Below, piece after piece: positions 1-11,112 of a stretch of 64,000 nt of DNA. The translations under genes were made by a program, and so were the position numbers. Where the stretch lies: assembly GCF_026967925.1 (NCBI RefSeq), contig NZ_JAPVBI010000002.1, positions 372,001 to 436,000 of the forward strand. Direction: 5' to 3'. This DNA comes from Modestobacter sp. VKM Ac-2985 (lineage in GTDB: Bacteria > Actinomycetota > Actinomycetes > Mycobacteriales > Geodermatophilaceae). The notes under the pieces are model-generated. The model saw nothing but the letters and a program-made list of their open reading frames with translations, made no database searches and was not told where the DNA came from. The stretch's first letter is position 1, and every line of letters begins with the position of its first letter.

Positions 1-1
1 C

Positions 2-439
2 CGGGCGCTGCCGGTGGAGTTCCTGGCGGTCCGGCTGGGCGGTCCCGAACCGCTGTGGGAGGTCCGGCCGACAGGGCCCACCGTGCGGGCCCAGCGCCGC
101 GACGCGGTGCGCAGTCCGCTGGTCCTCCCGGTGTGCGTGACCCTCCCCGGGGGAGAGCTCACCGGCGCGACCCTCGACGTGAGCGAGGGCGGCTGCCGCT
201 GCGCCGTCGCCTCGCGCGCCGGTGTGCGGATCGCGGTGGGCTCCGTCGTGACGGTGGGCCTGGAGCTGGGCGGGGAGCTGATCCGGACCGAGGCCGAGGT
301 CGTGCGCACGCTGCCGCTGGCCGGCGAGCGCACCCAGCTGTCCCTGCGGTTCATCGGGCTCGGCGAACGGCACGAGGACCGCATCCGGGCGCTGGTCTTC
401 GCCGAGCTGCGCGAGCGGCGCCGTCGCGGCCTCCCTTGA
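2..439 (+). CDS. PilZ domain protein, 5' end outside window
   Basis: The C-terminal ~105 residues form a PilZ domain, the classic c-di-GMP receptor fold. An Arg-rich motif RAQRRDAVR near residue 30 and the later LDVSEGGCR (the D/N-x-S-x-x-G motif) are the two c-di-GMP contact elements. The frame is open to the window edge and the residues before the PilZ motif look like the end of a YcgR-type N-terminal domain, so I read the gene as truncated here; a GTG at 14 is the first possible start inside the window. It lies 63 bp upstream of a large sensor kinase on the same strand. A motility or envelope role is inferred from the family only. Confidence 0.8.
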   Translation, partial: RALPVEFLAVRLGGPEPLWEVRPTGPTVRAQRRDAVRSPLVLPVCVTLPGGELTGATLDVSEGGCRCAVASRAGVRIAVGSVVTVGLELGGELIRTEAEVVRTLPLAGERTQLSLRFIGLGERHEDRIRALVFAELRERRRRGLP

Positions 440-502
440 CCAGGGGCGGGGTCCTCGGGGCCAGCGCTCCAGGAACACCCCTGCCGCGCCGATGGAGACC
501 GG

Positions 503-3363
<2,861 letters not shown>

Positions 3364-3367
<4 letters not shown>

Positions 3368-5154
3368 GCCCGGGCGAGCAGCTGGTTGTCCAGGACGGTC
3401 TGGAGGGCGAGGGTCTTGTAGCCGACCTCCTCGAACAGGACGACGACGCGGTCGTCCTCGTGCCGCATGACCACGCCGGGGCCCCACTCGGTGTGCTCGA
3501 CGTGCAGGTCCACCGGGAACGGGTGGTCGGCGTCGGCGGTCTGCTGCTGGGAGAGCCCGGCGCTGCAGTTGTCGCAGTTGCCGCAGGGGGAGTCGAGCTG
3601 CTCACCGAAGTAGCCGAGCAGGAACTGCCGCCGGCAACCGGTGGTCTCGGCGTAGCCGCGCATCATCTCCACCCGGCTCTCGTCCACCCGGACGTGGTGC
3701 TCGGCGAGCTCCCGGGCAGCAGCCGCGGCCTCTCCGGCCGGCGGGGCGTCCGGAGCCGGTGACGCCGTGCCCTCCTCGTCCACGACGACGGCGCCCGCCT
3801 GCTCCAGCAGGTTGAGGTCGCGCACCAGCGGGGTCGCGGCGCGGCCGGTCTCCTCCCGCAGATCGCGGACGTCGACGCCGTCCATCCCCGCCGCCTCCCC
3901 CGCCCGCACCAGCCCGGCGACCTGCTGCAGCTCCTCCTCGGCCGGGGCGCCGGCGGCGAAGAACCGGCGCAGACCCAGGTCCTCCTGGCGGTACACCAGC
4001 ACCGCCACCGCCGGTTCCCCGTCGCGCCCGGCCCGGCCGATCTCCTGGTAGTAGCTGTCGACCGAGTCGGCCGGCTCGGCGTGCACGACGAACCGGGTCT
4101 CCGGCTTGTCGATGCCCATGCCGAAGGCGGTGGTCGCGACGACGACGTCCAGCTCGTCGGCCATGAACTGCCGCTGCACCTCCTCGCGGTCGCTCTTCCG
4201 CAGCCCGGCGTGGTACGCCCGGGCACGGACCCCGCGCTCGGCGAGGGCGTCGGCGAGCTCCTCGGTGCTCCGGCGGGTGGCGCTGTAGACGATCCCGCTC
4301 CCTCGCCCGGTCAGCTCGACCACCCGGTCCAGGACGGCGGTGTGCTTGGCGTGCGCGTCGGCCCGCTGCTCGACCTCCAGCCGGATCTCCGGCCGGTCGA
4401 AGCCGGCGACGACGACCTCCGGTTCGGTCATCTCCAGCCGCTCGACGATCTCGGCCCGCACGGGTGGCGCGGCGGTCGCGGTCAGGGCCAGCACGGTCGG
4501 GTGCCCCAGCTGCTGGACGACCCCGCCCAGCCGCAGGTAGTCCGGGCGGAAGTCGTGACCCCAGGCGGAGACGCAGTGCGCCTCGTCGACGACGAACAGC
4601 GCCGGGGCCGACGTGCGGAGCGCCGCGACCACCTCCGGCTTGGCCAGCTGCTCCGGGGCGAGGAAGCAGTAGCGGACCGTTCCGTCACGCACGCCGTCCA
4701 GCACCGCCTGGTGCTCCAGCGCGGGCAGGCCGGAGTTGAGCACCGCCGCCCGGCCGACCCGCTCCTCGCCGAGCCCCGCCAGCCGCTGCACCTGGTCGCG
4801 CTGCAGCGCGATGAGCGGCGAGACGATCACGACCGGGCCGTCGAGCAGCAGCCCGGTGACGGTGTAGACCGCGGACTTGCCCGCCCCCGAGGGCAGCACG
4901 GCGAGCGTGTCGCGGCCGGCCGCGACCGCCTTCATGGCGTCCTCCTGGCCGGGCCGGAACTCCTCGAACCCGAGCACCTCGCGGGCGGTCTCCCGGATCC
5001 GGCGGGTGCGCACGGAGGCGGAGCCCCCGGCGGTGGTCCTCGGGTCGGCGGCGCGCCGGGCGGTCTGGGTCACCGACCGCGACTTCCCGACGCCCGAGAT
5101 CGACAAACGACCCGCAGGCCGGGCCCGGGGCCGCTGCCGTGGACGGCTCGGCAT
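3364..5154 (-). CDS. recQ: RecQ-family ATP-dependent DNA helicase
   Basis: A 596-residue superfamily-2 helicase of the RecQ type. It has a Walker A SGAGKS near residue 90 (a variant of the usual TGGGKS), the DEAH box in [18 protein letters not shown], motif V/VI in [15 protein letters not shown] and [13 protein letters not shown], and a RecQ zinc-binding Cys set near the end (CRRQF... then CGNCDNC). There is no HRDC domain; instead the last ~50 residues ([11 protein letters not shown]...[11 protein letters not shown]) resemble a small beta-barrel of the DUF3553/Tudor type (tentative). The start is ATG 5154: upstream in-frame codons overlap pmt and look non-coding. It follows pmt by 22 bp on the same strand. 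Confidence 0.88.
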
Positions 5155-5176
5155 CGTCACCTCCCCCGGGTCGAGC

Positions 5177-6628
5177 TCAGTTCCAGGAGTCGAGCCAGAA
5201 GCGCAGGTCCAGGCTGTCGGACTCCAGTGGGATCCCCAGCCAGACCGGGGCGAAGAAGGCGAACCCGGCGACGGAGAGGGCGAGCACCACACCGCCGGCC
5301 AGCCGCGGTCGGCGGGTCGCCTGCACCGCACGGACCAGGCCCAGGGCGATGAACGGCACCACCGGCACCAGGTAGAAGAAGTAGCCGGGCTTGTTCGCGG
5401 CCAGCCAGGGAGCCCACAGCAGCAGCAGCGGGACTCCGACGGTGGCCGCGACGCGATCCCGGCGGGCGACCGCGCGCCAGATCAACACCGGGTAGGCCAG
5501 CAGCGCCGGCCACCACAGGCCGGGGTTGCCGAGCATGACGATGCGCGCCCGGGTGTCCGGCGGCACCTCGCACTCCTCGGCCTCCTGCTGCGCGGAGGTG
5601 CAGCTCTCGGCGTAGACCAGCACCGGCCGCTCCAGCCAGGGCCAGCCGAGCGGGCTCGACCGGTACGGGTGGCTGGCCTCCAGGCCGAGGTGGTAGTCGA
5701 CCAGGTCGACCTGGCTCTGCGCCCACGTCTGCAGCCGGTCACCCGGTGAGGTGCCGCAGTCCCCGGCCTCGCAGGCCTGCTGGGCGGCGTGGCTCTCGGG
5801 GTAGTTGGCGAACCAGCCCGCGAAGCTGGCGACGTAGACGGCGGCGGGGACCAGCAGCAGGCTCAGCACCGCCCCGCCGGTGACCGCACCGGCGCGGCGC
5901 GCGGCCGCGCGGAAGGTCTCGCCCCGGCCGCTGAGCTCGGTGCCGAGCAGCAGCACACCGGCGACGCCGACGGCGATCAGGCCGGTCCACTTGGTGGCCA
6001 CCGCGAGCCCGAGCGTGAGCCCGGCCAGCCAGCGGTACCGGGAGCCCAGGAAGGACCGGCGCAGCGTCTCACCGGCCGCGCGGGTCCGGGTGCGCGCATC
6101 CCGGTCCAGCAGGACCAGCCAGAACGTGGCGACGACGAACAGGCCCAGGGCCGCGTCGAGCATGGCGATCCGGCTGGACGTCACCGCCAGGCCGTCCAGG
6201 GCGACGAGCACGGCGGCGAGCGCGGCCGGGGCGGTGCGGCGGAACAGCCGGAGCCCGCTCAGGTAGGTGAGCAGCACCGTCAGCGAGCCGGCGGTGGCCA
6301 TGCCGGCCCGCCAGCCGAAGGGGGTGGCGCCGAACAGCTCGATGCCTGCGGCGATCACCCACTTGCCCATCGGCGGGTGGGCCGGGCGGCCCTCCTCGAC
6401 ACCCTGGGTCAGGTAGTCGGAGGCGTCGACGGCGTAGTACTTCTCGTCGAAGTAGAGGCGGTCCGGGTCGCCGAGGTCCCAGAACCGGATGGCGGCGGCC
6501 AGGGCCAGCAGCGCCAGCGGCACGCCCCACCGCACGACCCCCGGTGGGAGACGTCGGACCGACGACGGGCGGCGCCCGGAGGCGCCGCCCGTCTCTCGCT
6601 GCGCGACCGTGGATGCGGTTGCGCTCAC
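5177..6628 (-). CDS. pmt: Dolichyl-phosphate-mannose-protein mannosyltransferase (GT39)
   Basis: A 483-residue multi-span membrane protein of the Pmt family, which transfers mannose from polyprenyl-phosphate-mannose to Ser/Thr of proteins leaving through the Sec pathway. The first loop carries the acidic catalytic pair in [16 protein letters not shown] and the [12 protein letters not shown] motif; roughly ten hydrophobic spans follow, and a C-terminal [16 protein letters not shown] segment is typical of the actinobacterial branch. The start is GTG 6628. The likely donor synthase (Ppm-like) lies 0.5 kb away on the other strand, with a Thr-rich lipoprotein gene between them, which is a coherent O-mannosylation locus. 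Confidence 0.92.
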   Translation of the reverse strand: MSATASTVAQRETGGASGRRPSSVRRLPPGVVRWGVPLALLALAAAIRFWDLGDPDRLYFDEKYYAVDASDYLTQGVEEGRPAHPPMGKWVIAAGIELFGATPFGWRAGMATAGSLTVLLTYLSGLRLFRRTAPAALAAVLVALDGLAVTSSRIAMLDAALGLFVVATFWLVLLDRDARTRTRAAGETLRRSFLGSRYRWLAGLTLGLAVATKWTGLIAVGVAGVLLLGTELSGRGETFRAAARRAGAVTGGAVLSLLLVPAAVYVASFAGWFANYPESHAAQQACEAGDCGTSPGDRLQTWAQSQVDLVDYHLGLEASHPYRSSPLGWPWLERPVLVYAESCTSAQQEAEECEVPPDTRARIVMLGNPGLWWPALLAYPVLIWRAVARRDRVAATVGVPLLLLWAPWLAANKPGYFFYLVPVVPFIALGLVRAVQATRRPRLAGGVVLALSVAGFAFFAPVWLGIPLESDSLDLRFWLDSWN

Positions 6629-6659
6629 TGGTCGCGTGCCCCAGTGGTCGGTCGGGGAC

Positions 6660-6944
6660 TCAGCCCTCGGTCTCGGTGACGTCGACGTCGAACTCGGTCT
6701 CGGTCTCGGTGTCGATCTCGGTCTCGGTCTCGACGACCTCTTCCTCGACCTCGGTCTCGGTCTCGGTGGGCTCGAGGGTCTCGGTGACCTCGGTCTCGAG
6801 CTCCTCGGTCTCGGTGAGCTCCTCGGTCTCGGTGACCTGGACGGTGCCGTCGTCGTCCTCGTTCTCCCCGGCGCAGCCGGCGGCGCCGAAGATGAGGAGG
6901 CCGGAGAATGTGGCGGCAGAGACGCCGCGGACGAGCTTGTTCAT
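6660..6944 (-). CDS. Small Thr/Glu-repeat lipoprotein
   Basis: A 94-residue secreted lipoprotein. From ATG 6944 the product begins MNKLVRGVSAATFSGLLIF and then a lipobox GAAGC near residue 24, so the mature chain starts at that Cys. The rest is almost only Thr, Glu, Val and Asp, dominated by alternating TE (TETE, VTETEEL, ETETEI). A good ribosome site (AGGAG, 6 nt away) selects this start over one 14 codons upstream. The mature part is very acidic, probably disordered, and full of Thr sites. It has no recognisable domain. Its place between the O-mannosyltransferase and the mannosyl-donor synthase suggests it is a mannosylated cell-surface protein; that is inference. Confidence 0.8.
   Translation of the reverse strand: MNKLVRGVSAATFSGLLIFGAAGCAGENEDDDGTVQVTETEELTETEELETEVTETLEPTETETEVEEEVVETETEIDTETETEFDVDVTETEG
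6663..6846 (-). repeat. Low-complexity TE-codon repeat in lipoprotein gene
   Basis: The coding DNA is built from repeated hexamers reading gtctcg / ggtctc on the plus strand (Thr-Glu codons on the minus strand). This is an in-frame microsatellite-like tract of about 180 bp that could change length by slippage without breaking the frame. Confidence 0.75.
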
Positions 6945-7154
6945 GGGGTGCTCCTGTGTTCGGGGGAAGCGGTCGGGCAAAGGCATGTCCGCATATCGCC
7001 GCCCTCACACACCGAAAGCGCATAACGATCAGGTCACAGCAGGCGAATTGTCCCGCTGCACATGAATCGCACAACGATCCGGTAACGGCGAGTGTCGCCC
7101 AGATGATGTTGAAGAACGGGTGTTCGAGAGGTCGGCACTGGTAATGGCGGGACC

Positions 7155-7934
7155 GTGAACCCTCGGTCCGTGTGCGTCTGCATCCCCACCTACCAGGAGC
7201 GGGAGAGCCTCCCCCGCACGCTCGACGGCGTGCTGCGCGCGGCCCCGGACGTCCACGTCCTGGTGATCGACGACAACAGCCCCGACGGCACCGGCGAGCT
7301 CGCCGACCGGCTGGCCGCCGAGGACCCGCGGGTGCACGTGCTGCACCGCCCCGGCAAGGAGGGCATCGGGCCGGCCTACATCGCCGGCTTCCGCTGGGCC
7401 CTGGCCGAGGGCTTCGACGTGGTGGCCCAGATGGACGCCGACGGGTCGCACCGCCCGCAGGACCTGCCCCGGTTGCTGGCGGCACTGAGCGGAGCCGACG
7501 CGGTGCTGGGCTCCCGGTGGGTGCCCGGCGGCGCCGTCGCCGACTGGCCGCACAGCCGGGAGCTGCTGAGCCGCACCGCGAACCGCTACGTGCGGGCCGC
7601 GCTGCGTCTGCCGGTGGGCGACGCGACCGGGGGGTTCCGGGCGTTCCGCCGGCACACCCTGGAACGCCTGGACCTCGACGCCGTGCAGAGCCACGGCTAC
7701 TGCTTCCAGATCGACATGACCCGCCAGGTGTGGGCCCGCGGCCTGCGCCTCGTCGAGGTGCCGATCCTGTTCGTGAACCGGGAGTTCGGCGAGAGCAAGA
7801 TGAGCTCGCGGATCATCCGCGAGGCGCTGGTCCGGGTCACCGCCTGGTCGCTGACCTCCCGCCGGCCCGTGGCCGCGCCGCCGCGGCCGGCGACCAGCCG
7901 TGGCGAGCGGCTGGTCCACCGCATCGCCGCCTGA
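7155..7934 (+). CDS. ppm1: Polyprenol-phosphate mannosyltransferase (GT2, Ppm1-like)
   Basis: A 259-residue GT2 glycosyltransferase of the dolichol-phosphate-mannose synthase type, making polyprenyl-phosphate-mannose from GDP-mannose. Visible motifs are the nucleotide-binding start VCIPTYQERESL, DDNSPDGT, the metal-binding DAD in QMDADGSHRP, GSRWVPGG and the C-terminal FVNREFGESKMS typical of DPM enzymes. There is no fused apolipoprotein N-acyltransferase domain as in mycobacterial Ppm1, so it is the stand-alone form. GTG 7155 follows a possible TAATGG -10 box by 7 nt, consistent with leaderless translation. Its product would be the donor for the Pmt encoded on the opposite strand. Confidence 0.9.
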   Translation: MNPRSVCVCIPTYQERESLPRTLDGVLRAAPDVHVLVIDDNSPDGTGELADRLAAEDPRVHVLHRPGKEGIGPAYIAGFRWALAEGFDVVAQMDADGSHRPQDLPRLLAALSGADAVLGSRWVPGGAVADWPHSRELLSRTANRYVRAALRLPVGDATGGFRAFRRHTLERLDLDAVQSHGYCFQIDMTRQVWARGLRLVEVPILFVNREFGESKMSSRIIREALVRVTAWSLTSRRPVAAPPRPATSRGERLVHRIAA

Positions 7935-7965
7935 CTGCGGTCCGCGGATGCGGACCATCCGCCCG

Positions 7966-7994
7966 TTGTCCACCCGCAGCTGCGGAACTAGGGT
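7966..7994 (+). promoter_or_regulatory. Leaderless promoter of the Mop-type regulator
   Basis: A -35 box TTGTCC (7966-7971), 17-bp spacer and -10 box TAGGGT (7989-7994) end 6 nt before the GTG at 8001, so transcription would start at the start codon itself. A small dyad at 7938-7962 lies just upstream and could end the ppm1 transcript. Confidence 0.65.
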
Positions 7995-8000
7995 CCTGCT

Positions 8001-8393
8001 GTGCCCACCTCCTACCGGATCGCCGAGGCCGCTGCGCTGCTCGGCGTCAGTGACGACACGGTCCGGCGCTGGATCGACAGCGACCGGCTGCCTGCCACCC
8101 GCGGCGGGGGCCCGGCGCAGGTCGACGGCGTCGCGCTGGCCCGGGTGGCGGCCGAGCTGCACGAGGCGCCCCAGCCGGGCGCGACCCGCTCGTCCTCGGC
8201 CCGCAACCGGCTCACCGGGATCGTCACCCGGGTGGTCCGGGACACCGTGATGGCGCAGGTGGAGATCCAGGCCGGGCCGTTCCGGGTGGTGTCGCTCATG
8301 TCCCGGGAGGCCGCCGACGAGCTGGGCCTGGAGCCCGGCGTCCGGGCGGTGGCCACGGTGAAGGCGACCCAGGTCAGCGTGGACGTGCCGTGA
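8001..8393 (+). CDS. Molybdopterin/molybdate-binding (Mop) protein with HTH
   Basis: A 130-residue protein with two parts. Residues 1-55 are an excisionase/MerR-like helix-turn-helix (YRIAEAAALLGVSDDTVRRWID). Residues 65-130 are a Mop/TOBE domain (SARNRLTGIVTRVV...ATVKATQVSVDV) that binds molybdate. It heads the modABC genes and would act as their ModE-like molybdate sensor, or as molybdate storage. The GTG start sits directly on a leaderless promoter. Its stop is followed at once by a repetitive stretch and modA. The domains are clear; the regulatory role is inferred from context. Confidence 0.85.
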   Translation: MPTSYRIAEAAALLGVSDDTVRRWIDSDRLPATRGGGPAQVDGVALARVAAELHEAPQPGATRSSSARNRLTGIVTRVVRDTVMAQVEIQAGPFRVVSLMSREAADELGLEPGVRAVATVKATQVSVDVP

Positions 8394-8440
8394 GTGAGCA
8401 TCGCAGCGAGCGCCAGCGAGTGAGGAGCGGAGCGAGCGTG
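8393..8440. repeat. GAGCG/GCGAG-iterated extragenic repeat
   Basis: Between the Mop gene and modA lies a 48-bp tract built from GAGCG, AGCGAG and GTGAG units. An open frame through it could extend modA, but the encoded residues are basic and lie before the signal peptide. It has the look of a dispersed actinobacterial REP-like sequence; no second copy was noticed in the window. Confidence 0.45.
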
Positions 8441-8461
8441 CACCGCCGAGGACCTGGTGCC

Positions 8462-9220
8462 GTGAGGCGGTCGGTGGCCGGTGCCCTGCTGCTGGTCCTC
8501 GCTGGTTGCGGGGTCGACAGCGGGCAGGCGACCGAGACGGACGGCGAGCTGGGTGGCACCCTCACCGTCCTCGCGGCGGCCTCGCTGACCGACGTCTTCA
8601 CCGACCTCGGCGACCAGCTGGAGTCCGACCACCCCGGCCTGGACGTGCAGTTCACCTTCGCCGGCAGCTCCGCGCTGGCGACCCAGGTGGCCCAGGGTGC
8701 ACCGGCCGACGTCCTCGCCTCCGCCGACGAGGAGCTGCTGGCCGCGGTCGCCGACCTCGGTGCCGGGGACCCCGCCGTCTTCGCGGAGAACACCCTGGTC
8801 ATCGCCGTCCCGGCGGGCAACCCGGCCGACGTGACCGGCCTGGCCGACCTCGCCGACCCGGGACGGACCATCGCCCTGTGCGCCACCGAGGTGCCGTGTG
8901 GCGCGGCCGCCGCGCGGGTGTTCGACGCCGCCGGCCTGACGCCGGCGCCGGACACCCTGGAGCAGGACGTGCGTGCGGCGCTGACGAAGGTGCAGCTCGG
9001 TGAGGTCGACGCGGCGCTGGTCTACGCCACCGACGTCGCTGCGGCCGGCTCCACGGTGGAGGGCATCGACGTCGCCGAGGCCGCCGACGTGGTCAACCGG
9101 TACCCGCTGATGGTGCTCGAGGCCGCCCCGAACCCGCAGGCGGCGGAGGCCTTCGTCGACCTGGTGCGCTCCGACGCCGGCCGCCGGGCCCTCGCCGACG
9201 CCGGCTTCCGCCTCCCGTGA
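8462..9220 (+). CDS. modA: Molybdate ABC transporter substrate-binding lipoprotein
   Basis: ModA captures molybdate outside the membrane and delivers it to ModBC. From GTG 8462 the 252-residue product starts with a lipoprotein signal (MRRSVAGALLLVLAGC, Cys at residue 16), then the ModA fold: LTVLAAASLTDVFTDL, FAGSSALATQVAQGAPADVLASAD, and a C-terminal YPLMVLEAAPNPQAAEAFVDLV. This start has a GAGGA ribosome site 9 nt upstream. An in-frame GTG at 8390 would add 24 residues encoded by the repetitive tract and is less likely. The modB start overlaps its stop codon. Confidence 0.93.
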   Translation: MRRSVAGALLLVLAGCGVDSGQATETDGELGGTLTVLAAASLTDVFTDLGDQLESDHPGLDVQFTFAGSSALATQVAQGAPADVLASADEELLAAVADLGAGDPAVFAENTLVIAVPAGNPADVTGLADLADPGRTIALCATEVPCGAAAARVFDAAGLTPAPDTLEQDVRAALTKVQLGEVDAALVYATDVAAAGSTVEGIDVAEAADVVNRYPLMVLEAAPNPQAAEAFVDLVRSDAGRRALADAGFRLP

Positions 9221-10062
9221 CCCACCGACCGGGGCAGAAATGGCCATTTCTGCCCTCGGCGAGAGCAGGGCGGGACGGCGGGGTGCCGGCGCCGCTGCTG
9301 GTGCCGGCGCTGCTCGGGGTGGCGTTCCTGGTGCTGCCGCTGCTCGGGCTGCTGGTCCGCGCGCCGTGGTCGGAGATCGGCCCGCAGCTCGCCCGCCCGG
9401 GCGTCGGCGAGGCGCTGCGGCTGTCGCTGGTCTCGGCCACGCTGGCCACCGCCGTCTCCCTGGTGCTCGGCGTCCCGCTGGCCTGGGTGCTGGCCCGGTC
9501 GCAGCTGCGGGGCCGGTCGGTGCTGCGGGCGCTGGTGACCGTGCCGCTGGTCCTCCCGCCGGTGGTCGGCGGGGTCGCGCTGTTCCTGGTGCTGGGCCGG
9601 CAGGGGATCGTGGGCGGGTGGCTGTACGAGGCCACCGGCTTCTCGCTGCCGTTCACCACCGCCGCGGTCGTGATCGCCGAGGCGTTCGTGGCGATGCCGT
9701 TCCTGGTGATCAGCGTGGAGGGCGCGCTGCGCGCCGCCGACGCCCGGTTCGAGGACGCCGCCGCCACGCTGGGCGCCGACCGCTGGACGACGTTCCGCCG
9801 GGTCACCCTCCCCCTGGTCGCCCCGGGGGTCGCCGCCGGGGCGGTCCTCTGCTGGGCGCGGGCCCTGGGGGAGTTCGGCGCCACGATCACCTTCGCCGGC
9901 AACTTCCCGGGGACGACGCAGACCATGCCGCTGGCGGTCTACCTGACCCTGCAGCGCGACCCGGAGGCGGCGATCGTGCTGAGCCTGGTGCTGCTGGGCG
10001 TCTCCCTGGCGACCCTGCTGCTGCTGCGCGACCGCTGGCTGGGGCGAGGGGCGGTCAGGTGA
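9217..10062 (+). CDS. modB: Molybdate ABC transporter permease
   Basis: A 281-residue inner-membrane permease with about five to six spans and the ABC permease EAA loop (EDAAATLGADRWTTFRRVTLPL), matching ModB. The C-terminal part GAVLCWARALGEFGATITFAGNFPG is diagnostic for molybdate permeases. The GTG at 9217 overlaps the modA stop. The first ~20 codons run through a perfect 24-bp palindrome, so an alternative GTG at 9283 (giving VPAPLLVPALLG) may be the ancestral start. The modC start overlaps its stop, so the three genes are translationally coupled. Confidence 0.93.
   Translation: MTHRPGQKWPFLPSARAGRDGGVPAPLLVPALLGVAFLVLPLLGLLVRAPWSEIGPQLARPGVGEALRLSLVSATLATAVSLVLGVPLAWVLARSQLRGRSVLRALVTVPLVLPPVVGGVALFLVLGRQGIVGGWLYEATGFSLPFTTAAVVIAEAFVAMPFLVISVEGALRAADARFEDAAATLGADRWTTFRRVTLPLVAPGVAAGAVLCWARALGEFGATITFAGNFPGTTQTMPLAVYLTLQRDPEAAIVLSLVLLGVSLATLLLLRDRWLGRGAVR
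9232..9255. repeat. Perfect 24-bp palindrome inside the start of modB
   Basis: Positions 9232-9255 read identically on both strands (GGGCAGAAATGG and its complement), centred at 9243.5. It lies at the modA-modB junction and is translated if modB starts at 9217. It could be an operator, an mRNA hairpin, or a dispersed repeat; which of these cannot be told from the window alone. Confidence 0.85.
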
Positions 10063-11108
10063 GCCTGGCCGCACGGGTCGTCGTCCGGCGCGGGTCGCTC
10101 CAGCTGGACGTGGAGCTGACCGTGGCCGACGGCGAGGTGCTCGCCGTCCTGGGGCCGAACGGGGCCGGGAAGTCCACCGTCCTGCGGGTGCTCGCCGGGC
10201 TGCTCCCTCCCGACGGCGGCCGGGTCGTCGTCGACGGCGACCAGGTCTGGGACTCCCCCGAGGAGCACCGGCCCGCGCACGAGCGGTCGCTGGGCATGGT
10301 CTTCCAGGACCACCTGCTGTTCCCGCACCTCTCCGTCACCGACAACGTCGCCTTCGGGCTGCGCACCCGCGGCGTCCGGCGGGCCGACGCCCGGGCGACC
10401 GCCGGCGACTGGCTGGCCCGGGTCAGCCTGACCGGGCTCGGGGACCGGCGGCCCGGGCAGCTGTCCGGGGGGCAGGCCCAGCGGGCCGCGCTGGCCCGGG
10501 CGCTGGTGGGGGAGCCGCGCGTGCTGCTGCTGGACGAGCCGCTGTCGGCGCTGGACGCCCGCACTCGGCTCACCGTGCGGGCCGAGCTGCACCGGCACCT
10601 CACCGACTACGCCGGCAGCGCCGTCCTGGTCACCCACGACCCGGTCGACGCGATGGCGCTGGCCACCCGGGTGGTGGTGGTCGAGGACGGTCGGGTGGTG
10701 CAGGCCGGCACCCCGGCGGAGGTCGCCCGGCGTCCGCGCACCGACTACGTGGCCCGGCTGGTCGGTCTGGTCCTGCTGGCCGGCACGGCTGCGGGGACGA
10801 CGGTCGAGCTGGACGGCGGCGGCACGGTCGCGGTGGCGGAGGACGTCGCCGGCCCGGTCTTCGTCGCCGTCCGGCCCGAGTCGGTGGCGCTCTACCTGTC
10901 CCGCCCGGCCGGCAGCCCACGCAACGTGTGGCCGCTGCGGCTGGTCGCGGCCACGCCGCACGGTTCGGTGGTGCGCTGCGACCTGGCCGGGGAGGTGGCG
11001 CTGACCGCCGACGTCACCGCCACCTCCTTCGCCGAGCTCGGGCTGGCGCGCGGCGCCGAGGTCTGGGCCTCGGTCAAGGCCTCCGAGGTCGCCGTCTACC
11101 CCCGGTGA
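10059..11108 (+). CDS. modC: Molybdate ABC transporter ATP-binding protein
   Basis: A 349-residue ABC ATPase that powers molybdate import. It has Walker A GPNGAGKST, Q-loop VFQDHLLFPHL, signature LSGGQAQRAALARAL, Walker B VLLLDEP and the H-loop in VLVTHDPVDAM. Residues ~280-345 form a TOBE/Mop-like domain (NVWPLRLVAATPHG... VWASVKASEVAVYPR), the mark of ModC as against other importers. The GTG at 10059 overlaps the modB stop by 4 nt. Only the stretch from 10059 on is modC; the open frame upstream is an out-of-frame shadow over modB. Confidence 0.93.
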   Translation: MSLAARVVVRRGSLQLDVELTVADGEVLAVLGPNGAGKSTVLRVLAGLLPPDGGRVVVDGDQVWDSPEEHRPAHERSLGMVFQDHLLFPHLSVTDNVAFGLRTRGVRRADARATAGDWLARVSLTGLGDRRPGQLSGGQAQRAALARALVGEPRVLLLDEPLSALDARTRLTVRAELHRHLTDYAGSAVLVTHDPVDAMALATRVVVVEDGRVVQAGTPAEVARRPRTDYVARLVGLVLLAGTAAGTTVELDGGGTVAVAEDVAGPVFVAVRPESVALYLSRPAGSPRNVWPLRLVAATPHGSVVRCDLAGEVALTADVTATSFAELGLARGAEVWASVKASEVAVYPR

Positions 11109-11112
11109 CCGG

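Noticed and set aside
9240-10058. N-terminal extension of modC in a 622-codon frame
   Set aside because: It is the wrong frame over modB; modC starts at 10059, where the ABC domain begins.
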